57,382 nt of DNA from Hyphomicrobiales bacterium (GTDB lineage Bacteria > Pseudomonadota > Alphaproteobacteria > Rhizobiales > Xanthobacteraceae), in contig PLJS01000309.1 in NCBI GenBank assembly GCA_003140315.1, forward strand, positions 1-57,382, given 5' to 3'. The notes below the pieces were generated by a model. It did no database searches and was not told the origin of the DNA. It was given only the letters and a program-made list of their open reading frames with translations. Positions 16,583-24,890 of the stretch are shown in pieces. Numbering within the stretch: the stretch's first letter is position 1; each line of letters begins with the position of its first letter. A program made the position numbers and the translations under genes.

Positions 16583-18100
16583 TTAGTCGCCCGTCCCCGG
16601 GGACTTAACGAGTGTTGATTGTTGAAGCTGCGATGCGCTTGCGCGCGGCTGGCGCTCGAACAAGCGCCAGTTGTCGTTCTGATAGACCAGCCGATAGCCC
16701 GGCGTGCCGTTGCGATAGAGCAGCGGAAACGCGCGGTTGACACGATCCTGCGCGCCGCCGATGCTTTGCGGGTTCGGAACGGCGACGAACGGCGTGTCGA
16801 TGCGCGAGAACAAAAGAGACAGCGCAAAGGTCTCGTGCGACGGCGCGACGAGGCCGCGCGCGGCACCGCGTCCGAGCACGACCGCAGGCGCGTTGAACGT
16901 GTCCACCAGTACGCCCTGGCGGTCGATCGTGGCGCCGCCGAGCGCGAGCGCATCGAGCCGGTCGCGATCGCTTTGTCCTTCAAACAGCGCGAGCGCGTGG
17001 CTTGTCCCGCGCGGATCGATCACCGCGAGGGCGAGCGCGCCGCCGAACCAGCCGATCACGGCAAGCGAGGTCACCAGCACAAGGCGTTCGCGCACGATCG
17101 GCACGCACGCGATGATGACGGCCGCGAGAATAGGCGCCGCGACTGCGATTGACGCGGGCTCGCCGAAAAATCCGCTACCGACCGTCATGCCTGCCGCTGC
17201 CACGATGCTGGTGGCGAATACGGCGGCGGGGGCGACCAGCGGACGGCGCTTGCGAACTAGTCCAATGACAACTGGCACCAGCGGTGCCGCAAGGACGAGG
17301 GCGGCCGCCATTGCGAGCCCGGCCTCGAGTATCGGTACGCCAGCCAGGCCGGTCGACGACATGCCGGCGAGCCAAGCCGACAGGCCCTCGGCCGGCGCGG
17401 CAAAGAAGCTCCATCCGTCTCCGGGAAAAACCCACGAGACGTAAACGAACGCGCCGACCGCGAACGCCGTCGGAAACACCAGCGCCAGCACAATGTTGAG
17501 GGCGGAGCTTGCCGCCAGCACCGGCTGGATCGCGAAGATGAGGAATGGTGTCGCCGACAGCGCGATCGCGGCGCCCATGGGATGCGAGAAGGTGAGGCCG
17601 AGCAGCGCGGCGCCGACGCGCATCACCTCCGGCACGCCGCTGCGAAAGCGCAACCGGTAGAGCGACACGCCGAGCAGATACAGGAAGACGACCAGGAACA
17701 TGTCCGCCGGCCCGGCGACCGCCGCCCGCAACAGCGCGGGATGGAAGACGAGAACGAGCGTGATCGCGCCGGCCACGACGAGCGAAAGGCCCGCGGCGCG
17801 AAACGACAGGAACCAGATGCCGGCCAGCACGCCGAGGAGCATTGCCGCCACGAGTGCGGGAGTCGGCGTGCCAGCCGGCGCGACCACGTCCACGAGCGTG
17901 GTCGCAATGAAAGGAAGCGTCGGATAGGCGGCGACGATGCGACCGATCGAGAACTCGCCGTCTCCGGCCATGATGGCACCGGCCCACAGCATCACGCCGT
18001 CGTCGGGAATGAAGCCGATCCGCACCGCGAAGGCCGTGAGTGCGAGGATCGCGACGAAGACGACGAGCGCGACCGGGGCGGCGGTGAGAAGCCGGTTCAT
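16583..18100 (-). CDS. Polytopic membrane protein, GT-C glycosyltransferase-like
   Basis: This 505-residue protein has about eleven hydrophobic segments over the first 380 residues and a soluble tail. An acidic pair in the first extracytoplasmic loop (FIPDDGVMLW, about residues 30-39) and the overall layout resemble GT-C glycosyltransferases that use lipid-linked sugars. Sequence alone does not prove the family. It overlaps the end of the GT2 synthase gene by four bases (ATGA) and so belongs to the same operon. It could decorate the polymer or supply a lipid-linked precursor. An unrelated membrane transporter role cannot be excluded. Confidence 0.6.
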   Translation of the reverse strand: MNRLLTAAPVALVVFVAILALTAFAVRIGFIPDDGVMLWAGAIMAGDGEFSIGRIVAAYPTLPFIATTLVDVVAPAGTPTPALVAAMLLGVLAGIWFLSFRAAGLSLVVAGAITLVLVFHPALLRAAVAGPADMFLVVFLYLLGVSLYRLRFRSGVPEVMRVGAALLGLTFSHPMGAAIALSATPFLIFAIQPVLAASSALNIVLALVFPTAFAVGAFVYVSWVFPGDGWSFFAAPAEGLSAWLAGMSSTGLAGVPILEAGLAMAAALVLAAPLVPVVIGLVRKRRPLVAPAAVFATSIVAAAGMTVGSGFFGEPASIAVAAPILAAVIIACVPIVRERLVLVTSLAVIGWFGGALALAVIDPRGTSHALALFEGQSDRDRLDALALGGATIDRQGVLVDTFNAPAVVLGRGAARGLVAPSHETFALSLLFSRIDTPFVAVPNPQSIGGAQDRVNRAFPLLYRNGTPGYRLVYQNDNWRLFERQPRASASQLQQSTLVKSPGTGD

Positions 18101-19971
18101 GACGGCGTCTCCACGGCGCGCATGTGCGCCTGCGCGTGGTTGGAAACGCCGTGTTGGGTCTTCTCCCAGTAGAACGGGCTATAGATGAGCTGCCAGAGCG
18201 CCTTGTAGGCGGCGATCGACATCAGGAACCAATAGCCGAACACGGTGAGGCTATAGGGAATGAGTCCGAGCCAGCCGCGCCTGATCGGTGCGAGCATCGA
18301 CAGGTAGGTGAACACGCCGTTGCCGGCCAACAGATTGAGCAGCGCAAGTAACAGCAGAAGCTGCGGGAAAACCGGATCGAGACCGGTCGAGAATGCGACC
18401 AGCCATACGAGATAGATGATCCAGAAGATCGGATTGAGGATGCCGCACAATGCGGTCCCACCGATGAAGAACATGAAGCCGACGAAGCCGAGGAAGCCGG
18501 TCGTGCGGATGAGGTGCAGCGGACGCCTGGTGTGGACCAGGAAGGTCTGCATGTAGCCCTTGATCCAGCGCGAACGCTGGCGAATCCAGGCGCCGGCGTG
18601 ACAGCACGCCTCCTCGTAGGTCGTGGAGTCGACCACGGCGACGCGATAACCCTTCTGGGTCAGGCGGATTCCGAGGTCGGCGTCCTCCGTGACATTGAAC
18701 GGATCCCAGGCGTGCAGCTCGCGCAAGATGTCGATCTTGAAATGGTTCGAGGTGCCGCCGAGCGGGATCGGCACGTTGAGCCGCTCCAGCCCCGGCAGCA
18801 ACTGGTCGAACCAGAGCGCGTAGTCGAGCGTGAACATACGGCTGAGCCAGTTTTCGCTGGCGTTGTAGTAGCTCAGCCGGCACTGCAGGCAGGCGACGTC
18901 GTCGGGCAGCGAGCGGAACGTCGCGACAACCTTGCGCAATTGATCCGGCTCGGGACGGTCTTCGGCATCGTAGATCACCAGATACTCGCCGCGTGCGAAG
19001 CGAAGCGCGAAGTTGCAAGCCTTCGGCTTGGTCTGCGGTTTCGACGGCGGCACGCGGATGACCTCGAACACGCCTTCCAGGCCGAGCGTGCGCGCGACCT
19101 CGATGGTCTCGTGGTCTTCCGCTTCGAGCACGATCTTGATGTCGAGCTTGCCGAGCGGGTAGTCGAGCTCGCGCAGCGACTGCGCCAGAACCGGAAGCAT
19201 CTCCGGCTCGCGGAACATCGGCACCAGCACGGTGAAGACCGGCAGGTCCTCGTCGCGCAGCGCGCGCGCCGCGATCGCGATCGCTTCGTCGTTCTCAGGG
19301 TTGCGGCCGCCGCCGGCGGACACGAGTATTCCCTTGAAGATGAAGTTGCCGAGATAGAACAGGCTCATCGCGACGTTGAGCGTGATCAGCGTGGCGATCG
19401 GCGCGAGCGCGAGGCCTAACAGGAACGAGGTCAGCAGGCCGTAGCCGACGATGAGCTGCCCCGGGGTGCAGACGCGCTGCGCCGACATTCCGGGATCCTG
19501 CTCGGCAAGCTCGAACACCGCGCGATGCGAGAGCTGGTCGGCAAAGGCGGTCTGCACCGCCCACACGATGTCGAATTTGGAGGCGACGACGAACTCGATC
19601 GCTGTGCCCCAGCGCTGGCGTGCCGACAGCACGGTTTGTGGGCCGGGTTCGGCGGTTGCGACGACGATTCGATCGTTGCGGCGGCCCCACGGGATCGTCA
19701 GCGTACGCGCGTAGGTATCGGCCTCGGCGGCGTGCAGCAGCGAGATATCCGGCGGCTCGCGCATCAGGTCGACCAGCGGAAGCTCGTAGTAATAGGCGAT
19801 GCCCTGGTAGTAGGCCGTCGGATCGATCCAGTTGCGCGCCAGGATCGCGTCGCCAAGGCGCACGTTCCAGGTCTCGGCGAGCGCGACCGCCTCGTCGAAT
19901 TGCGGCAGCGTCAGGATATGGCGCTCGACCAGAAGATTGCCGAGCGCCCGGTCCGATGGGGAAAGCGGCAT
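18097..19971 (-). CDS. Processive GT2 polysaccharide synthase with N-terminal GspE/MshEN-like domain
   Basis: The protein has 624 residues from ATG 19969-19971, two bases after the upstream stop. The longer open frame upstream reads through the BcsB-like gene. Residues 5-150 look like the N-terminal domain of GspE/MshE ATPases: two LG repeats (ALGNLLVERHI and RLGDAILARNWI), then PLVDLM and an alpha/beta part. Two membrane segments follow near 170-220. The GT2 core has DAED 335-338, TED 428-430 and QRSRW 465-469, the processive-synthase triad. Further membrane helices end the protein. This is a cellulose-synthase-like catalytic subunit without a visible PilZ domain. The N-terminal domain may take over regulation. 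A BcsB-like partner is encoded directly upstream. Confidence 0.85.
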   Translation of the reverse strand: MPLSPSDRALGNLLVERHILTLPQFDEAVALAETWNVRLGDAILARNWIDPTAYYQGIAYYYELPLVDLMREPPDISLLHAAEADTYARTLTIPWGRRNDRIVVATAEPGPQTVLSARQRWGTAIEFVVASKFDIVWAVQTAFADQLSHRAVFELAEQDPGMSAQRVCTPGQLIVGYGLLTSFLLGLALAPIATLITLNVAMSLFYLGNFIFKGILVSAGGGRNPENDEAIAIAARALRDEDLPVFTVLVPMFREPEMLPVLAQSLRELDYPLGKLDIKIVLEAEDHETIEVARTLGLEGVFEVIRVPPSKPQTKPKACNFALRFARGEYLVIYDAEDRPEPDQLRKVVATFRSLPDDVACLQCRLSYYNASENWLSRMFTLDYALWFDQLLPGLERLNVPIPLGGTSNHFKIDILRELHAWDPFNVTEDADLGIRLTQKGYRVAVVDSTTYEEACCHAGAWIRQRSRWIKGYMQTFLVHTRRPLHLIRTTGFLGFVGFMFFIGGTALCGILNPIFWIIYLVWLVAFSTGLDPVFPQLLLLLALLNLLAGNGVFTYLSMLAPIRRGWLGLIPYSLTVFGYWFLMSIAAYKALWQLIYSPFYWEKTQHGVSNHAQAHMRAVETPS

Positions 19972-19973
19972 TG

Positions 19974-22064
19974 CTATTCGCCCGTTGCGGCCGCGCGGCG
20001 GCGCAGCAGTCGCTGCAGCACCAGGAGGAACACGACGGTCGCGAGCACCCACAGGCCGCCGATGATCCAGGCGCGGAAGCGTTCCGCGATCGAGAACCAC
20101 GACACCTGCTCGGGATAGGTGATCTGCACCAGCGTGTCGCGCTCGGTCGACATCGCAAGCGCCACGCCCGCGCGGTCGATGAACGCGACGTCGCCGCGAT
20201 CGAGCTTCAACTCGGCCGCCGCGGGCAGCGAGCCGTCACGCGCGAGCGGCTTGATCCAAAGCCCGGAGTAATTGCCGGCGGCGACGACCTGCGCGACCGC
20301 GCCGGCCGCGAAGCCGCCGAGATCAAGCAGCGTACGCCCGGTGCGGTCGGCGACCGCGACGCGGCCCTGGTCGAAGCGGACACGCGGCGCGATGCCGCTC
20401 GGCGCGAACTCGCTGACCGCGATGAACGGCGAATCCGGCACCGGCGCTGCGCCGGGCGCGACGAATTTGACGGTGATCGGCGCGGTCTCGGGCGAGAGCG
20501 TGCTCAGGACGTTGGTGACGAGGCTTGCCACCAGCGCCGGACGGTCGAGCAGCGTGCGGGAGATCAGCACGTCGATCCCGTTGGCCCAACGCGCCGCGAG
20601 ATCCGAGAAGTCGTGCGCCGGACCGGCCGCGCTCGCCAGCACCACGACGCTGGAGGCGAGAATCTGCGCCGGATAGCCCTGCGGCTCGAAGCGGCAGTCG
20701 CCCTGCGCGCTGCGGCGCTGGACCACCGCGCGGACATTGGCGGTCGTTCCGACCAGTCCTTCGGGCAGTGCGAGGTCGAGGCGTGTCGGCTCGCCGGTCG
20801 CCGCGACCGTGCTGCCGAGCAGGCGTTCGTTCACGTAAGCCGAGACGACGGCCTTCTCGCCGGCGCCGTCGGGAGCCACCATCACGTCGAGGATGAGGCG
20901 CGCGGCCTGTGTTTCGGCGGGGAGCGCACGCGTCGCGATGGTCACGGACAGATCGGCGCGGCCGAACACGTCGACCTGCGCGGGCGCAAGGCCGAGGCGG
21001 TCGAAGCTGATGCGATCGGTCGGCACGCTCGGCGTTGCGATTTCGCCGACGGAAGCGGCCGGAACGCCGCGCGTCGCCGAGAGCGCCGAACTTGCGAACA
21101 AGCGGCCGGCGCGCGCCGAGGTAACGTCGGACAAGAGCAGCGCTGGGAATCCGCCGATGCGGACCGCCGCAACCGTACCGAAGGCCGGCACCGTGCCGGC
21201 GACCGTGACCAGGGGAGCGTCGAGAAGGTCGGCGGCCTCCTCAAGAGAGCCGACGACGATGATGCCGCGCGTCCAGCGCTTGGCGTCCGCCTGCTTGATC
21301 TGGTCGCGCAGTGTTTCGAAGCCGTGATGGAAGAGAACACGCCGTCCCGATGCGGCGAGCGAGCGCGCGAGCGTGAGCGCGGTCGCAATATCGGCGGGTG
21401 ACAGCGGGCGACGCGGCAGCACGACCGCGACGTCGCGCGGCATCAGCGCGGCCGTGGTGCCGACGTCCGGCTGGCCGGGGAAATCGACGTCCATTTCGAG
21501 CGCGGATTCCGGACGGATCGTCAGGCTGTCACCGACGTAACGCACGTCGATGCAGCGGTCCTGCGTAGCGGCGCCGGAATAAAGGAATGCGAACTTGAGG
21601 AAGCCGTCACGAGGCTTGGCGCCCGCGAGCGGTACGCGCACGATCTGTCCCATATGACGGCCGTCGAGCGGGATCGCCGCGACGACCCGGTCGTTGATCA
21701 GGATTTCCAGGCTGCGCTTGGCGTCGTGCGCGCTGACGTCATCGAGCGAGAGAACGAGCTCGCTCGCCGTGATGTCGGCGCCCTGTGACACTGGCACGAA
21801 GACCTCGCGGCGGCCGCCGAGATTGGCGAAACGGAAGCCGGTCGCAAAGCCGATATCGGCCAGCGTGACGGCGGCGACGAACTGGCCGGGGCGAGGGCGC
21901 GCCGCGGGCTCTGCAGCGGGCGCCGCGGCTGGCTCAGGTGCCGGAACGGCAGCTTGAGTCTGCGGCCGCGCCTTGGGGCGGGGCTGCGCGTCGGCCGCGG
22001 TATGGACGCCGAGCGCGGCAAGAAAAGAGCACAAGACGAAAACGCTACGCTTACGCAACATCAC
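19974..22064 (-). CDS. BcsB-like periplasmic subunit of a polysaccharide synthase
   Basis: This 696-residue protein has a signal peptide (VFVLCSFLAALGVHTAADA), an Ala/Pro-rich linker (about 27-60) and a long periplasmic region. One membrane helix lies near the C-terminus (about 663-688), followed by RRR. The layout and segments such as SGAATQDRCIDVRYVGDS match BcsB, the membrane-anchored partner of cellulose synthase that guides the nascent glucan across the periplasm. Its gene starts four bases after the HPt gene and ends two bases before the synthase start. The polymer need not be cellulose: no BcsZ, BcsC or BcsQ gene is nearby. Confidence 0.82.
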   Translation of the reverse strand: MMLRKRSVFVLCSFLAALGVHTAADAQPRPKARPQTQAAVPAPEPAAAPAAEPAARPRPGQFVAAVTLADIGFATGFRFANLGGRREVFVPVSQGADITASELVLSLDDVSAHDAKRSLEILINDRVVAAIPLDGRHMGQIVRVPLAGAKPRDGFLKFAFLYSGAATQDRCIDVRYVGDSLTIRPESALEMDVDFPGQPDVGTTAALMPRDVAVVLPRRPLSPADIATALTLARSLAASGRRVLFHHGFETLRDQIKQADAKRWTRGIIVVGSLEEAADLLDAPLVTVAGTVPAFGTVAAVRIGGFPALLLSDVTSARAGRLFASSALSATRGVPAASVGEIATPSVPTDRISFDRLGLAPAQVDVFGRADLSVTIATRALPAETQAARLILDVMVAPDGAGEKAVVSAYVNERLLGSTVAATGEPTRLDLALPEGLVGTTANVRAVVQRRSAQGDCRFEPQGYPAQILASSVVVLASAAGPAHDFSDLAARWANGIDVLISRTLLDRPALVASLVTNVLSTLSPETAPITVKFVAPGAAPVPDSPFIAVSEFAPSGIAPRVRFDQGRVAVADRTGRTLLDLGGFAAGAVAQVVAAGNYSGLWIKPLARDGSLPAAAELKLDRGDVAFIDRAGVALAMSTERDTLVQITYPEQVSWFSIAERFRAWIIGGLWVLATVVFLLVLQRLLRRRAAATGE

Positions 22065-22068
22065 ACTA

Positions 22069-22428
22069 TTACCCCCCGATACTGATGGCTTGAAGTTCTG
22101 TCTCCGCGGCCTGACGCAGCGCTGCGAGCGCGTCCTTCAGGCTTGTGGCTTCACCCGACGTCAGCGCGCGCTGAGACCGGTAGGCCTCGATCATCACCGC
22201 CTCGGCTTCGCGAGCCGCCTGTCCGGTCGCGGCGAAGCCGATCGTCGGACCGGTGCCTGCAATCCCATGCAGACGGCGGTAGGTGTCGGCGACTGCGGCC
22301 ACGCTCGCTGTTCCATCGCCGGCAAGATCCGGTAGCGCGGCATCGCTCTCGGCGATCTTGGCGGGAAGCGCCGCGACGAACCGAATGCGAATCTTTGCCA
22401 AACGCTCCGCGAAGATGTCCGCGGCCAT
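22069..22428 (-). CDS. Stand-alone HPt phosphotransfer protein
   Basis: This 119-residue helical protein has the candidate phospho-histidine His54 in YRRLHGIAGTGPTIGF, the H-x3-G-x5-G spacing of HPt domains. The ATG at 22428 is preceded by a GGGGG stretch; an upstream ATG at 22485 has less support. It is the first gene of the synthase operon. It could carry phosphate between the hybrid kinase encoded 10 kb away on the plus strand and the REC-GGDEF protein encoded at the end of this operon. Assignment rests on the motif and helical composition only. Confidence 0.75.
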   Translation of the reverse strand: MAADIFAERLAKIRIRFVAALPAKIAESDAALPDLAGDGTASVAAVADTYRRLHGIAGTGPTIGFAATGQAAREAEAVMIEAYRSQRALTSGEATSLKDALAALRQAAETELQAISIGG

Positions 22429-22907
22429 GGCGGCCCCCTTTGGTTTAGCCCCGCGAGCACAGTCGCATGCTGAGGTTAAGAACACGCGGAAAAGTGTTGT
22501 TTTTATACAGTATTCAGAACGTGGTTACAGACATGATACAGAATAGAGTTAAGATGATAAAGTATAGTTTCTTCTGCTTACGGCGTTATACTGTAAGTGA
22601 AACTGCTTATTTCAGATGACGTCCCGTATTCATCGTGGGTCACGAACGCGGGGCATGGGGCGCGGCGGGGTCGCCGGGGACGCGTCCGACGGTTCGGCAG
22701 ATGAATGGGAGGTTGCGCCGGCCACGTGGTCCGCGTCCCACGGGGGACGACAGTCGAAAGCGTTCGTTCAATCACGTCATTTCAGAACAATGGTCATATG
22801 ATTTGAGCAGATAATAAAATATATTTCTATTTGTGACCGCATTTCAGCATCTATATAGAATAATATTTCTCTAATCTACGACGACCCACCCCGGACGCTC
22901 GCCCGCC
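22429..22907. other. AT-rich divergent intergenic region between the HPt and DUF2849 genes
   Basis: The region is 479 bases long. Bases 22490-22615 and 22795-22870 are strongly AT-rich, with a GC-rich island between them. Two related palindromic motifs stand out: ATACAGTAT at 22505-22513 and TTATACTGTAA at 22586-22596, whose eight-base cores are reverse complements of each other. A short open frame at 22616-22801 on the plus strand has no ribosome-binding site or family signature and is not called. Promoters for both flanking operons must lie here. Confidence 0.5.
22831..22859 (+). promoter_or_regulatory. Candidate sigma-70-type promoter of the sulfite reductase operon
   Basis: TTGTGA at 22831-22836 and TATAGA at 22854-22859 are separated by 17 bases and lie about 50 bases before the DUF2849 start. 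Each box matches the consensus in four of six positions. The setting in an AT-rich patch fits, but the call is tentative. Confidence 0.35.
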
Positions 22908-23228
22908 ATGACCTCGCCGTTGCAGCAGAAGCTCAAGATCAGCGGCCCGGTCGTTGTCACGGCGAACCGGCTGGGTGATGGTGCCGTTATCTATCGGACG
23001 GCAGACAGCCGCTGGAGCACCGATCTCGAAGACGCCGCGGTCGTCACCACGGCGCCCGCGGCTAGCGTGTTGCTGGAGGGCGGCGTTGCCGACGATATCG
23101 GCGCTGTCGGCGCCTATGTGGCGCCCGTGCGCGTTGAGCCGGACGGCGCCGTACGGCCCGCCAATTTGCGCGAGAGCATCCGCCTCACGGGGCCGACCGT
23201 CGCGCCGCCGACGGACGCGGGACGCTGA
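22908..23228 (+). CDS. DUF2849 domain-containing protein
   Basis: This 106-residue small protein matches the DUF2849 family by length, sequence style (VTANRLGDGAVIYR, then a VGAYVAPV segment) and position directly before a sulfite reductase gene, where this family is regularly found in alphaproteobacteria. Its biochemical role is not known. Three bases separate its stop from the cysI start, which makes co-translation with the reductase likely. The ribosome-binding site upstream of the ATG is weak. Confidence 0.85.
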   Translation: MTSPLQQKLKISGPVVVTANRLGDGAVIYRTADSRWSTDLEDAAVVTTAPAASVLLEGGVADDIGAVGAYVAPVRVEPDGAVRPANLRESIRLTGPTVAPPTDAGR

Positions 23229-23231
23229 GCC

Positions 23232-24890
23232 ATGTATCGCTATGACGAATTCGATCGCACCTTGGTCGTCCAGCGCGTGGCCGAATTCCGCGATCAGGTC
23301 GCGCGGCGGCTCTCGGGCGCGTTGACCGAAGAGGAGTTCAAGCCACTGCGCCTGATGAACGGCGTCTATCTGCAGCTTCACGCCTACATGCTGCGGATCG
23401 CGATCCCGTATGGAACGCTTTCTTCAGAGCAGATGCGCATGCTCGCGCACGTGGCGCGGCGCTACGATCGCGGCTACGGCCATTTCACCACGCGGCAGAA
23501 CCTCCAGTTCAACTGGATCAAGCTCGACGAATTGCCGGACGCGATGGCGGATCTCTCACGCGCCGGGATGCACGGCATGCAGACCAGCGGCAATGTCGTG
23601 CGCAACATCACCACCGACCAGTGGGGTGGCGTCGCGCCGGACGAGATCGAGGACCCGCGGGTCTTCGCCGAGATCCTGCGCCAGCACTCGACCCTGCATC
23701 CGGAGTTCTCGTTCCTGCCGCGCAAGTTCAAAATCGCCGTGACGGCGGCGACGCATGACCGAGCCGCCGTGAAGGTGCACGACATCGGCTTACGCATGCG
23801 CCGCAACGGTGCCGGCGAGGTCGGGTTCGAGGTCATCGTCGGCGGCGGGCTTGGCCGCACGCCGTTCATCGGCAAGACCATCAAGCCGTTCCTGCCGAAA
23901 CGCGATCTCCTGAGCTACGTCGAGGCGATCATCCGCGTCTACAATCAGTACGGCCGGCGCGACAACATCTACAAGGCGCGGATCAAGATCCTGGTGCACG
24001 AGCTCGGCGCCGAGGCTTTCGCCGCCCAGGTCGAGACCGAATGGCAGGCGATCCGGGATGGTGTGCTGGCGCTCGATCCGGCGATGATCGCCGATATCAA
24101 GGCGCGCTTTCAGTATCCCGACTACGAGGTGTTGGAGGACTCACCGCGTATGCTCGCCGACGCCCGCCGCGCGGACAAGCGCTTCGACGCCTGGGTGGGT
24201 AATGCGGTCGCCAATCACAAAACGCCGGGCTATGCGATCGTCACGCTGTCGCTCAAGCCCGAAGGCGGGCCTCCCGGCGACGCGACCGCCGGCCAGATGG
24301 ACGCGATCGCGGACCTCGCCGACCGCTACTCGTTCGGCGAGATCCGGGTCGGGCACGAGCAGAACCTGGTGCTGCCGCATGTGGTGCAGCGCGACCTGCC
24401 TGCGCTGTGGCGCGCGCTCGACGCCGTCGGGGTCGCGACGCCGAATGTCGGGCTCGTCTCCGACATCATCGCGTGCCCGGGGCTCGATTATTGCAGCCTC
24501 GCGAACACGCGCTCGATTCCCGTGGCGCAGGAACTGACACGGCGTTTCCGCAACCTGGACTCCGCGCGCGATCTTGGCCGGCTGCACATCAACATTTCCG
24601 GCTGCATCAATGCCTGCGGCCATCACCATGTCGGCCACATCGGGCTGCTCGGCGTCGAGAAGAACGGCGAGGAGTTCTTCCAGATCACGATCGGCGGCCA
24701 GGCGGACGAGGACGCGCGGCTGGGCGCGCTGCTCGGACCGGCGGTGCCCTACGCGGAGGTTGCCGACGTGGTCGAGGACGTGGTCGCGGCCTATGTCGAG
24801 TTGCGCGAGCGGCCCGACGAGATCTTTCTCGACACGGTCAAGCGCGTGGGCGTCGAGCCATTCCGGGAGCGCGTCTATGCGGCTCGTTAA
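23232..24890 (+). CDS. cysI: Sulfite reductase hemoprotein (CysI-type, nitrite/sulfite reductase family)
   Basis: This 552-residue protein has the repeated ferredoxin-like and siroheme domains of assimilatory nitrite/sulfite reductases. The 4Fe-4S/siroheme cysteines are clear: CPGLDYC (C-x5-C) and GCINACGHHH (C-x3-C) near residues 415-470. Substrate-side residues lie in RHTTRQN-like HFTTRQNLQFNW. It reduces sulfite to sulfide for cysteine synthesis. DUF2849 and DUF934 partners on either side point to sulfite rather than nitrite. No CysJ flavoprotein gene is adjacent, so the electron donor may be ferredoxin or a distant flavoprotein. Confidence 0.92.
   Translation: MYRYDEFDRTLVVQRVAEFRDQVARRLSGALTEEEFKPLRLMNGVYLQLHAYMLRIAIPYGTLSSEQMRMLAHVARRYDRGYGHFTTRQNLQFNWIKLDELPDAMADLSRAGMHGMQTSGNVVRNITTDQWGGVAPDEIEDPRVFAEILRQHSTLHPEFSFLPRKFKIAVTAATHDRAAVKVHDIGLRMRRNGAGEVGFEVIVGGGLGRTPFIGKTIKPFLPKRDLLSYVEAIIRVYNQYGRRDNIYKARIKILVHELGAEAFAAQVETEWQAIRDGVLALDPAMIADIKARFQYPDYEVLEDSPRMLADARRADKRFDAWVGNAVANHKTPGYAIVTLSLKPEGGPPGDATAGQMDAIADLADRYSFGEIRVGHEQNLVLPHVVQRDLPALWRALDAVGVATPNVGLVSDIIACPGLDYCSLANTRSIPVAQELTRRFRNLDSARDLGRLHINISGCINACGHHHVGHIGLLGVEKNGEEFFQITIGGQADEDARLGALLGPAVPYAEVADVVEDVVAAYVELRERPDEIFLDTVKRVGVEPFRERVYAAR

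Noticed and set aside
19620-21401. Open frame of 593 codons on the plus strand
   Set aside because: It lies antisense to the BcsB-like gene and part of the synthase gene and is rich in Arg, Gly and Asp without motifs.
19974-22064. A canonical cellulose (bcs) operon
   Set aside because: The synthase has no visible PilZ domain and no BcsC, BcsZ or BcsQ gene is nearby; only the BcsB-like and GT2 parts match.
22616-22801. Short plus-strand open frame in the intergenic region
   Set aside because: No ribosome-binding site, no family resemblance, and Gly/Arg-rich composition typical of chance frames.
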